Shown here: positions 1 through 5,383 of the stretch, piece after piece
Layout of the letters: each line of letters starts with the position of its first letter
How positions within the stretch are numbered: the first letter of the stretch is position 1
Source: an uncultured Eubacteriales bacterium
Lineage (GTDB): Bacteria; Bacillota; Clostridia; Oscillospirales; CAG-272
Reading direction: 5' to 3'
DNA length: 10,224 bases
NCBI GenBank assembly: GCA_900550625.1
Contig: URSW01000042.1
Location: forward strand, 1 to 10,224
Made by a program: the position numbers and the translations under genes
Notes under the pieces: generated by a model
The model's database searches: none
What the model saw: only the letters and a program-made list of their open reading frames with translations
What the model was told of the DNA's origin: nothing

Positions 1-98
1 CCGGACACGCTTCGGACAATATATCCTGCGCCGTTCAGATATTCAGTCAGGTTGGCGACGATCGTCTTATCGTCTTCCACTAACAGTATCTTGAGCAT
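1..98 (-). CDS. Response regulator receiver domain, N-terminal fragment
   Basis: The first 32 codons of a minus-strand gene run off the left edge of the window. The peptide begins MLKILLVEDDKTIVANLTEY, which is the beta1-strand plus acidic pocket (E-D-D) that starts a CheY-like receiver domain. Signalling role (family knowledge): the acidic pair binds Mg2+ for phosphotransfer from a sensor kinase. The phosphorylated Asp, the output domain and any partner kinase lie outside the window, so OmpR, NarL or other class cannot be decided. The ATG at 96-98 is preceded by AGAGG at a normal distance. A good minus-strand promoter lies about 160 bp upstream (266-294), so the gene seems independent of the dehydrogenase gene further upstream on the same strand. 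Confidence 0.8.
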   Translation of the reverse strand, partial: MLKILLVEDDKTIVANLTEYLNGAGYIVRSVS

Positions 99-265
99 AA
101 TCGAACCTCTGTTTGTTAAATGAAGAATAGGCGGGAATGATGAAAAGCCGCGCCGAGGCTTGAAAACGATAGGATCCTGCTGCGATGCCGGGAGTACGGG
201 TAAATGCAGAGGCACGGGGGTGCCCGGGTCATTTTTCAGACGGAAAGAACGGTTGATCTGCCTTT

Positions 266-294
266 ATTATACTACATGAACATCAGAAAAGCAA
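266..294 (-). promoter_or_regulatory. Candidate sigma-A promoter for the left-edge response regulator
   Basis: On the minus strand TTGCTT (294-289), a 17-bp spacer and a perfect TATAAT (271-266) form a promoter reading towards the response regulator. Initiation near 259 would give a leader of about 160 nt. That leader contains a short GC-rich hairpin (GGCAC at 211-215 pairing with GTGCC at 220-224). No ORF of note was seen in 99-364 on either strand. Confidence 0.6.
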
Positions 295-364
295 GGCGAC
301 AAAGTCTGAAGCGATGTGCCGGGAGGAGTCGGAAAGAATGATTTTATAAATGAGCACCTCCACC

Positions 365-1378
365 TTAAGTTGCGCTGCCGGCTTTAGCCTTTTGACTGAC
401 AAGCCAGACTGTCATATCCCGCAAGGTCTCCTCGATCGGGCGCGGTCGATATGCAAACCTCTCCGTTGCGGCATTATGAGTAAACCGTCCGTTTGAACCA
501 AGAACAGCAACAGAATAAGGTGTGAAGAAAAGCGGCTTTTTCTCTTTCAGGCAACGGCGTTCAAAGTAAGGTGCTGCAAGCTTTGCGAGTTTTAACGGCA
601 AACAAATGGGACGATATATCAGCTTGGCTGCTTTTCCGACGATCTGCAGCATTCTGCGGATGGTGATGTAATGTCCGGACAGAATGTAACCCTTACCCGA
701 CTCGCCGCTTTCCGCGCAAGCCAGAATTCCTTTTGCCACATCCCGTACATCTACAAAATCATACCCGCCGCGCACGGCAAAGGGCAGCCTCCCGGCAAGG
801 AAGGATTTTGCCATTGATGTAAAGCTTCCGCCGGACACATCACCGGGACCGATGATTCCGGAGGGAAAAACAATGCTGACGTTAAGTCCCTGCTGTGCTG
901 CACTAAAGACCAATTCCGTTGCAGCTGCTTTACTTTTGGCATAATCGCCGTCTACAAGTCCCGGAGAAAACTCGCAATCCTCTGTAATGACGCAATTCTT
1001 CGGTTTTTCCGGTATGGCATGTACAGAACTGACATAGATCATTTTTCCTATGTGATGCTCCAGGCATTGTCGGACGACCTTACAGGTGCCGCCTATATTG
1101 ACCTGATAGAGCTTTGAACCGGATCTTGAGGCGACGGAGATAATGCCGGCGCAGTGAATTACACAGGTTTTGTCATCAGTGTCTGCAAAGAACTGCTCAA
1201 GCGAGGCATCTTCGCATACATCGCCGACGACTGCATGAACCTCTCCCGGCAATAAAGCCGCATAAGGGTCATTATGCAGCACCAATGCGTCTACCCGTAC
1301 ATTGCGGCGTACCAGTTTCTCAACCACTGTCCGACCGAGAAAACCGGTGGCGCCGGTAATCAAATATCTGTTATACAT
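365..1378 (-). CDS. Extended SDR: NAD(P)-dependent epimerase/dehydratase-like protein
   Basis: A 337-aa protein of the extended short-chain dehydrogenase/reductase superfamily, resembling the nucleotide-sugar epimerase and dihydroflavonol-4-reductase branches. It starts with the Rossmann dinucleotide-binding motif TGATGFLG (Gly 9, 12 and 15). It continues with GDV (52-54) and HCAG (75-78), a serine-rich strand SSVHA (117-121), and the catalytic YAKSK (Tyr146, Lys150). Length fits the family. The predicted protein is cytosolic, with no signal peptide. Substrate cannot be read from the sequence: sugar-nucleotide, sterol-like and flavonol-like substrates all remain possible. The start at 1378 was chosen because AAGGAGGT lies just upstream; an ATG 48 bp further out (1426) has no such site and would place extra residues before the Rossmann strand. 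The gene diverges from a TetR regulator at 1550 and shares its promoter region, so it is a likely target of that repressor (inference). No clear terminator was seen after the stop. Confidence 0.88.
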   Translation of the reverse strand: MYNRYLITGATGFLGRTVVEKLVRRNVRVDALVLHNDPYAALLPGEVHAVVGDVCEDASLEQFFADTDDKTCVIHCAGIISVASRSGSKLYQVNIGGTCKVVRQCLEHHIGKMIYVSSVHAIPEKPKNCVITEDCEFSPGLVDGDYAKSKAAATELVFSAAQQGLNVSIVFPSGIIGPGDVSGGSFTSMAKSFLAGRLPFAVRGGYDFVDVRDVAKGILACAESGESGKGYILSGHYITIRRMLQIVGKAAKLIYRPICLPLKLAKLAAPYFERRCLKEKKPLFFTPYSVAVLGSNGRFTHNAATERFAYRPRPIEETLRDMTVWLVSQKAKAGSAT

Positions 1379-1411
1379 ACAGAAAACCTCCTTGAGATAT
1401 CCATACAGATG

Positions 1412-1440
1412 TTGACTATCTTTCACAAGTATAGTATACT
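1412..1440 (+). promoter_or_regulatory. Promoter of the first tetR gene
   Basis: TTGACT (1412-1417), a 17-bp spacer and TATACT (1435-1440) form a near-consensus sigma-A promoter. Expected initiation is around 1447, about 100 nt before the ATG at 1550. The same hexamer pair and spacing recur at the exporter promoter (7225-7253). Overlap with the opposing SDR promoter suggests autoregulation by the TetR product (inference). Confidence 0.7.
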
Positions 1441-1461
1441 AAATATAAAAGATAAAAGCAA
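1433..1461 (-). promoter_or_regulatory. Candidate promoter for the SDR gene, overlapping the tetR promoter
   Basis: The minus strand shows TTGCTT (1461-1456), a 17-bp spacer and TATACT (1438-1433). The -35 box is weak but the -10 is good. The -10 overlaps the plus-strand -10 of the TetR gene (1435-1440), and both lie in the 10-bp perfect palindrome TAGTATACTA (1432-1441). A protein bound there would cover both promoters. Confidence 0.5.
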
Positions 1462-1549
1462 TCGGCAATCACAGTCTATTTGAAAGAAAAGCAACATCAC
1501 CTACGGAAGTGCTGCCAAACTTTGTAAACTTTTTTCGGAGGAAATTTGA

Positions 1550-2119
1550 ATGGAGAAAACAGATGCCAGGAAACGCTATACACAAATGGTGCTTAAGCAG
1601 TCTTTATTAAAACTGCTGAAAGAGAAACCGGTCAACAAAATTACCGTAAAAGAGGTGTGCGAGCTGGCACAGCTGAACCGGGCGACCTTCTACGCTCATT
1701 ACAGCGATTGCTTTGCACTGCTGGGGAGTATTGAGAACGAGCTTATCGGAGCGTTTGAACAGTCCCTTCGTTACGTAAACTCATTTGATGTTACGGCTCT
1801 TATAGAAGCTATTTACGAAATGATCGATCAGAACCGGGAGGCTTGCAGGGCTTTGATTCTCGGAAACACAAGTTCCACAATCCTTAAGCGAATGATTGCA
1901 CTCGCCAAAAAGGACAGTATTGCTTACTGGCGAAAGGAACTGCCTATGGCCGGGGATGCGGAGCTTGAGATGATGTATACCCATCTGTCAAACGGTTTGA
2001 TGCATGTTGTTGTGGAGGGCTATGATCAGTATAGCAAAAAGGAAATCATTCGCTTTGTCAGCAGAGTGGTGAAGATCAGCCTTTCGCTGCTCAAAAAGCC
2101 CGCAGAGTCTTTTGCGTAA
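1550..2119 (+). CDS. TetR/AcrR family transcriptional regulator
   Basis: A 189-aa protein with a classic N-terminal TetR DNA-binding domain: helix 1 at about 8-25, then the helix-turn-helix at about 31-51 with VCELAQLNRATFYAHY, the signature of the recognition helix. The rest (about 60-185) is all-helical and would form the ligand-binding and dimerisation domain typical of TetR repressors; the ligand is not predictable. The ATG follows CGGAGGA at a good distance. Its N-terminus closely resembles the second regulator in this window (6589-7125): both have LLKEKP, KIT, AQLNR and TFY at matching positions, so the two are paralogues of one subfamily. It diverges from the SDR gene and overlaps its promoter, the usual arrangement for a repressor controlling its neighbour and itself (inference). 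Transcription appears to end at the hairpin at 2295-2324. Confidence 0.9.
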   Translation: MEKTDARKRYTQMVLKQSLLKLLKEKPVNKITVKEVCELAQLNRATFYAHYSDCFALLGSIENELIGAFEQSLRYVNSFDVTALIEAIYEMIDQNREACRALILGNTSSTILKRMIALAKKDSIAYWRKELPMAGDAELEMMYTHLSNGLMHVVVEGYDQYSKKEIIRFVSRVVKISLSLLKKPAESFA

Positions 2120-2152
2120 CTCAAAGAAGAATCAGAAAGAGGAATAGTTATT

Positions 2153-2291
2153 ATGAAAGAAATAAAAACTGTTAAGAGAAGCTCTGAACAATATCCGCCA
2201 TGATAAGGTAAACGCCATTCTCGCTAAACAGTCGGCGCTCGAACGTCAGGTTTAGGAAAGCCGTAAAGAAGAGTCGAAAACAACCGAATAG
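2153..2291 (+). pseudogene. Small degraded or frameshifted ORF
   Basis: An ATG at 2153, behind a purine-rich AGAGGA stretch, opens a reading frame that stops after 16 codons (2153-2203). One base out of phase, after the A-run at 2164-2168, a second frame stays open from 2166 to a TAG at 2253. It encodes a charged helical peptide containing NNIRHDKVNAILAKQSALER. After that TAG the same frame continues to another stop at 2289-2291. Skipping one A would join the start to the helical peptide. This looks like a remnant of a small helical protein gene, or a homopolymer length error in the sequence. No family was recognised. It is directly downstream of tetR and followed at once by the terminator. 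Confidence 0.3.
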
Positions 2292-2294
2292 TTT

Positions 2295-2324
2295 AAGGCG
2301 AGGGATATCCGCCCTCGCCTTTTT
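2295..2324 (+). terminator. Strong intrinsic terminator after the first tetR unit
   Basis: AAGGCGAGGG (2295-2304) pairs perfectly with CCCTCGCCTT (2312-2321) around a 7-nt loop, and five T residues follow (2320-2324). It ends plus-strand transcription from tetR. On the minus strand the same hairpin follows the lipoprotein gene (stop at 2368) but lacks a T-run, so it is at best a weak stop in that direction. Confidence 0.88.
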
Positions 2325-2367
2325 GAAAATAAGTGTTATTGACTTTGTGACGGAAGATTGATACTCA

Positions 2368-3330
2368 TCAGCCATTACTGTTTGCAATGGCCTGATCGAT
2401 AAGCTTTTGCAGCATCTCTGCCTGTTTCTTGGCGGTTATCGCACCGACGATAGGCTCGCCAACGATGTTGCCGTTTTTGTCAACTACATATGTGGTCGGA
2501 TAGGAGTACAGTCCGGAAGTGAATTCACCGGCCTCGCTTTTTGAGTCAAACCAAATGTTTTTGTAGGATACACCCTTCTTCGTCAGAATATCCTTTGCAT
2601 CGCTTATCGCCGTTTTATCCCCGTCAAGAGTGAACGAGTTGATTCCGACTACCGCACCGCCCTTTTCGGCAAGCTGTTTGTTCAGCGCTTCCAGGTCGGC
2701 AAGCTCGCCCACGCAGGGGCTGCAGGTGGTAAACCAGAAGTTTACTACGGTAACGGTGTTTTCCGCAAACAGAGTGCTGCTCTTCACTTCGTTTCCATCA
2801 AGATCCTTACCGTCAAATGCGGGGAATTTCATCAGATTGCCTTTTTCTGTCGGTTTGCCGTTCTCTGCCGGAACGCTCATATCGCCGTCGGACGGCTTTT
2901 TTCCGCAGCCGGGGAACTTTTGCTCAAGAACCGTCAGCTTTCCTTCGATCTCACGGATCTGTTCGGCGCCTTCTTTAAGCAGTTTCAGCTCATTTGCCTT
3001 GAATTGGTCCTTGGCGCCGTCGATAGTTTTAAGCAGGAAATCTCCGTAGTTTCCGCCGTCCTCGATCATCGCCGTGCCTTTATTGGCAGAGAGAAACACC
3101 TTCTCCCAAAGAGCGCTGTTTTCGGAAAGAATGGCATTTTCCTGCTCCATCAGTTTTTGATGAAGCTCGGTTGCTTCGTCCTTCGTGCCGGGTTCCATTG
3201 CCATAAGAGCTGCAATTGCTGCCTTTTTGTTTCCGTCATCTTTCTTGTTGTCTTTGCCTGTGCCGCAGGCAGCAAGGCTGAATATCAGCAGGAAGGCGGT
3301 CAATACGGTTAAAATTCTTGTTGTTTTCAT
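2368..3330 (-). CDS. TlpA/ResA-like thioredoxin lipoprotein
   Basis: A 320-aa extracytoplasmic redox protein. Residues 1-22 are a lipoprotein signal peptide ending in the lipobox LAAC, so Cys22 should be lipidated and the protein anchored to the outer face of the membrane. A lysine-rich linker follows, then a mostly helical region (about 36-140), which is more than the usual TlpA/ResA N-terminus. The thioredoxin-like domain covers about 165-315, with the active site WFTTCSPCVGEL (Cys203, Cys206) and the cis-proline segment SYPTTYVVD (Pro278). Family role: thiol-disulfide exchange in the cell envelope, reducing or isomerising partner proteins. The start at 3330 has AAAGGAGT upstream. Its ribosome binding site lies in the end of the Fe-S gene, which stops only 5 bp upstream, so the two are probably translationally coupled. 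It is the last gene of the redox operon 4425-2368. An extra cysteine (Cys142) sits in the linker before the thioredoxin domain. Confidence 0.9.
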   Translation of the reverse strand: MKTTRILTVLTAFLLIFSLAACGTGKDNKKDDGNKKAAIAALMAMEPGTKDEATELHQKLMEQENAILSENSALWEKVFLSANKGTAMIEDGGNYGDFLLKTIDGAKDQFKANELKLLKEGAEQIREIEGKLTVLEQKFPGCGKKPSDGDMSVPAENGKPTEKGNLMKFPAFDGKDLDGNEVKSSTLFAENTVTVVNFWFTTCSPCVGELADLEALNKQLAEKGGAVVGINSFTLDGDKTAISDAKDILTKKGVSYKNIWFDSKSEAGEFTSGLYSYPTTYVVDKNGNIVGEPIVGAITAKKQAEMLQKLIDQAIANSNG

Positions 3331-3335
3331 TGTGT

Positions 3336-4286
3336 TTACTCCTTTTCTGTATCGGATATTTGTTTTGTTGTTTCCGTCTTTTCTGCGGGACGATCGCTTT
3401 CTTTTCCGTTGCCGAAGCCGTAGCGGAAGCTAACGGCCTTGGTGGGGCAGGCACGGACGCACATGCCGCAGCGGATGCATTCGGTGTGGTCGGGGGCTTT
3501 GGTTACATCCACATCCATCTTGCATGCTTTTGCACATTTTCCGCAGGAAACGCACTTGTGTTTATCAACTTTCATTCCGAAAAGTGATACCTTGTTAAGC
3601 AGCGCATAAAACGCGCCCAGCGGACACAGCCACTTGCAGAACGGGCGGTAGAAAACCACACTCAACACGATTACTGTAATCAGAATACCGAGCTTCCACG
3701 AAAAGAGCGCACCGAGTGCGGCGCGTATGCCGGAATTGACGGCGGCGAGAGGTATCGCTCCCTCAAGTACTCCTTGCGGACATAGGTACTTGCAGAAGAA
3801 CGGATCTCCCATGCCAACATCGTTTGTGATAAGCATTGGCATCAAAACCACCATAAAAAGCAGAACAGCGTATTTTATGCAGGTCAGCGGCTTCAGCTTT
3901 TTGGTGGAGATCTTTTTGGTCGGAATTTTGTGCAGCAGCTCCTGAAACCATCCGAAGGGACACAGAAAACCGCAGATGAAGCGGCCGAGCAGCACACCGA
4001 GCAGAATGAGAAATCCTGTGATGTAGTAGGAAAAGTTGAATTTCGACGACCCCACCACTGCCTGAAACGAGCCGATCGGACAGGCCCCCGATGCCGCCGG
4101 GCAGGAATAGCAATTAAGTCCCGGTACACAGACAGCCTTTCCTTTCCCTTGATAAATTCCGCCCTTCAAGAAATTGGGCAGATGAAGGTTGGTCAGCAGT
4201 GCTGCACCTGCTTGGAACAGTCCCCGAAAGCGTGAGAGAAACTGCGATACGCCGCCTTTTTTTTTCTTCGCATTTTTGTTATCCAA
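3336..4286 (-). CDS. 4Fe-4S membrane protein, NapH/CcoG-like polyferredoxin
   Basis: A 316-aa integral membrane iron-sulfur protein. It has an N-terminal cysteine cluster (Cys53, 59, 62, 69), hydrophobic segments at about 22-34, 87-105, 135-152 and 196-214, and three CxxxCP motifs typical of the NapH/RdxA/CcoG group: CGFLCP (105-110), CKYLCP (165-170), CKWLCP (217-222). A C-terminal two-cluster ferredoxin domain follows (CxxCxxCxxxC at 245-255 and at 270-280, the second ending in CP). Family role: electron transfer between cytoplasmic donors and membrane or extracytoplasmic acceptors. The tail (about 293-316) is charged and low in complexity. TTG at 4286 is the preferred start because GGAG (4300-4297) lies 10 nt before it. 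The GTG at 4295 is only 1 nt from GGAG, but would add just three residues. The start overlaps the end of the upstream mini-gene by 8 nt and the stop is 5 bp from the lipoprotein start. Placement between a CXXC mini-protein and a thioredoxin lipoprotein suggests it feeds electrons to the latter (inference). Confidence 0.9.
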   Translation of the reverse strand: MDNKNAKKKKGGVSQFLSRFRGLFQAGAALLTNLHLPNFLKGGIYQGKGKAVCVPGLNCYSCPAASGACPIGSFQAVVGSSKFNFSYYITGFLILLGVLLGRFICGFLCPFGWFQELLHKIPTKKISTKKLKPLTCIKYAVLLFMVVLMPMLITNDVGMGDPFFCKYLCPQGVLEGAIPLAAVNSGIRAALGALFSWKLGILITVIVLSVVFYRPFCKWLCPLGAFYALLNKVSLFGMKVDKHKCVSCGKCAKACKMDVDVTKAPDHTECIRCGMCVRACPTKAVSFRYGFGNGKESDRPAEKTETTKQISDTEKE

Positions 4287-4425
4287 TTCCCACACACTCC
4301 AAACATAGCCGGACCGCCTTGCTTAGCACGGTATCCGCCTCTCCGCGCCAGACTCCGTAACACAGCATCGCAGTTCCGCAGATAAGCAGCGCAGCCTGAA
4401 AAACGGCTTTTTTCGATCGAATCAA
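4279..4425 (-). CDS. CD1871A-like small membrane protein with C-terminal CXXC
   Basis: A 48-aa product. Near its N-terminus is one hydrophobic helix (about residues 7-25, through AVFQAALLICGTAMLCYGV), then WRGEADTVLSKA and a C-terminal CLECVGIG. The YG-x-x-RGE-x-DTVL-x-KA ... CLEC-x-GIG pattern matches my recollection of the clostridial CD1871A family of CXXC mini-proteins, whose function is not established. TTG at 4425 is the preferred start: AAGGAAGGGG lies 8 nt before it. An in-frame ATG at 4455 would give 58 aa, but it has no ribosome binding site and sits on the probable -10 element, so it is likely at or before the transcript start. The gene overlaps the following Fe-S gene by 8 nt and is the first gene of the redox operon. 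The single helix with two cysteines near one membrane face suggests a thiol or metal role at the membrane (inference). Confidence 0.82.
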   Translation of the reverse strand: MIRSKKAVFQAALLICGTAMLCYGVWRGEADTVLSKAVRLCLECVGIG

Positions 4426-4453
4426 TTCGGTCACCCCTTCCTTTTGTGTCCTC

Positions 4454-4462
4454 ATTGTATCA
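4454..4462 (-). promoter_or_regulatory. Extended -10 promoter of the redox operon
   Basis: The minus strand reads TGATACAAT (4462-4454), an extended -10 (TGn plus TACAAT) with no good -35 box 17 bp upstream. A TTAACA half-site (4486-4481) lies 21 bp upstream, too far for a normal -35. The promoter may therefore depend on an activator. Initiation would fall near 4447, giving a leader of about 20 nt to the TTG start at 4425. Confidence 0.45.
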
Positions 4463-4480
4463 CAAAGGATATAAAATCCC

Positions 4481-4502
4481 TGTTAAGAACGAAAACTTAA
4501 CA
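4481..4502. promoter_or_regulatory. Spaced inverted repeat, candidate operator between divergent operons
   Basis: TGTTAAG (4481-4487) and CTTAACA (4496-4502) are perfect inverted copies separated by 8 bp. The element sits almost midway between the minus-strand -10 of the redox operon (4454-4459) and the plus-strand -10 of the two-component operon (4523-4528), about 20 bp from each. That symmetry suits one regulator acting on both. The adjacent OmpR-type regulator is the obvious candidate (inference). It could also form a weak AT-rich hairpin. Confidence 0.5.
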
Positions 4503-4519
4503 AAAAACTTATCTCCGTG

Positions 4520-4528
4520 TGGTATAAT
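4520..4528 (+). promoter_or_regulatory. Distal promoter P1 of the two-component operon (extended -10)
   Basis: TGG followed by a perfect TATAAT (4523-4528) makes an extended -10. No -35 is found at 17 bp; the nearest resemblance, TTAACA (4497-4502), is 20 bp away and belongs to the inverted repeat. A transcript from here would begin near 4535, in the tandem palindromic repeat, and carry a leader of about 170 nt to the ATG at 4706. Confidence 0.5.
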
Positions 4529-4533
4529 ATCCA

Positions 4534-4563
4534 CAGAAAGTCTTTCTGCAGAAAGTCTTTCTG
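4534..4563. repeat. Two adjacent copies of a 15-bp palindromic unit
   Basis: CAGAAAGTCTTTCTG occurs twice head to tail (4534-4548 and 4549-4563) with no gap or mismatch. Each unit is itself a 7-bp inverted repeat around a central T. The 30-bp whole is nearly self-complementary and centred on CTGCAG. It falls at the expected start of the P1 transcript, so it could be an operator (two dimer sites) or a hairpin at the 5' end of the leader RNA. Confidence 0.85.
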
Positions 4564-4625
4564 CGCAAGCCTTTACGGCTATCACCTCCCCGTGCTGCGC
4601 ACGACTGTGGTATTGACGGTCTCGC

Positions 4626-4654
4626 AAAAATGCCCTTGTGAGCAAGCATTTTTT
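4626..4654 (+). terminator. Terminator-like hairpin in the leader of the two-component operon
   Basis: AAAAATGC (4626-4633) pairs with GCATTTTT (4646-4653). TTG/CAA pairs extend the stem inside a 2-nt bulge, the loop is TGAG, and the T-run (4649-4654) closes it. It would stop or attenuate transcripts started at P1 before the regulator gene. The stem is AT-rich and partly formed by the A- and T-runs, so its strength is uncertain. Confidence 0.35.
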
Positions 4655-4665
4655 CGCGGTATAAT
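4636..4665 (+). promoter_or_regulatory. Proximal promoter P2 of the two-component operon
   Basis: TTGTGA (4636-4641), an 18-bp spacer and a perfect TATAAT (4660-4665) read towards the response regulator, with initiation near 4672 and a leader of about 35 nt. The -35 box lies inside the terminator-like hairpin, so P2 could supply basal transcription when P1 transcripts are attenuated (inference). Confidence 0.55.
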
Positions 4666-4705
4666 AAAGTCGAAGAACCGGAAAAACAACGTAAGGAGAT
4701 TTCCT

Positions 4706-5383
4706 ATGCATATTTTAGTAGTTGAAGATGAACGCGCGTTATGTGAGACGATCGTCCGCAGTCTCAGACGACTCGCTTACAGCGTGGATTTTTGCCATGA
4801 CGGAAACAAAGCGATCGAACTGCTCGGTGTGGAGCGATACGATCTTGCTTTACTGGATTTGAATCTGCCGGGGGCGGATGGGATGACGGTGCTCAGAACG
4901 CTGCGTCAAAACGACAGAGATACGAAGGTGTTGATTTTGTCGGCGCGCAGTGAGGTCGCTGACAAGGTGGAGGGGCTGGATGCCGGAGCCAATGATTATT
5001 TGGCAAAGCCTTTTCATTTAGAGGAGTTGGAAGCAAGGATACGCAGTCTTACCCGTCGTCAGTTTACACAGAATGATGTGGTTCTTACCTGCGGTGAGCT
5101 TTCCTTTGACACTAAGACCCGTATCGCCGCCGCCGGCGGACAGGAACTGTCACTTACCCGTAAAGAAATCGGGATACTTGAATACCTTCTGCTCAATCAG
5201 GGGCGTCCCGTCAGTCAGGAAGAACTGCTTGACCATGTATGGGACAACAGCGTGGATAATTTCAGCAATTCGATTCGGGTACATATTTCCGCACTGCGGA
5301 AGAAGCTGCGTGCCGCACTTGGTTTCGACCCCGTCCGCAACCGAATCGGTGAAGGGTACGTTATGGAGGAAGAGAAATTGTGA
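4706..5383 (+). CDS. OmpR/PhoB-type response regulator
   Basis: A 225-aa two-domain transcription factor. The receiver domain (1-115) has the acidic pocket Glu7-Asp8, the phosphoacceptor Asp51 in LALLDLNLPG, the conserved Ser79 of LILSAR and Lys101 in KPF, so it should be phosphorylated normally. The C-terminal winged helix (about 127-222) contains LTRKEIGILEYLL, the recognition-helix region NSIRVHISALRKKL and the closing RIGEGYVM, all typical of the OmpR group. The ATG at 4706 was chosen because TAAGGAG precedes it and the receiver begins at once. An in-frame ATG at 4517 would add 63 residues of non-receiver sequence across the promoter region. Its stop overlaps the kinase start (GTGA), so the two are a coupled pair. 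It diverges from the redox operon and may control it as well as its own operon (inference). Confidence 0.94.
   Translation: MHILVVEDERALCETIVRSLRRLAYSVDFCHDGNKAIELLGVERYDLALLDLNLPGADGMTVLRTLRQNDRDTKVLILSARSEVADKVEGLDAGANDYLAKPFHLEELEARIRSLTRRQFTQNDVVLTCGELSFDTKTRIAAAGGQELSLTRKEIGILEYLLLNQGRPVSQEELLDHVWDNSVDNFSNSIRVHISALRKKLRAALGFDPVRNRIGEGYVMEEEKL

Noticed and set aside
1379..1426. A 16-codon upstream extension of the SDR gene starting at an ATG at 1426
   Set aside because: No ribosome binding site there, it runs into the promoter region, and the ATG at 1378 has AAGGAGGT and starts right at the Rossmann strand.
2630..3433. Several plus-strand open frames across the lipoprotein gene
   Set aside because: Serine/phenylalanine-rich products antisense to a gene with clear signal peptide and thioredoxin motifs; no start signals.
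4534..4563. The tandem 15-bp repeat as a mini CRISPR array
   Set aside because: Two adjacent units with no spacers and no cas genes nearby.
4517..4705. A 63-codon N-terminal extension of the response regulator
   Set aside because: It would translate the -10 box, the tandem repeat and the terminator-like hairpin; the receiver domain and the TAAGGAG site mark 4706 as the start.
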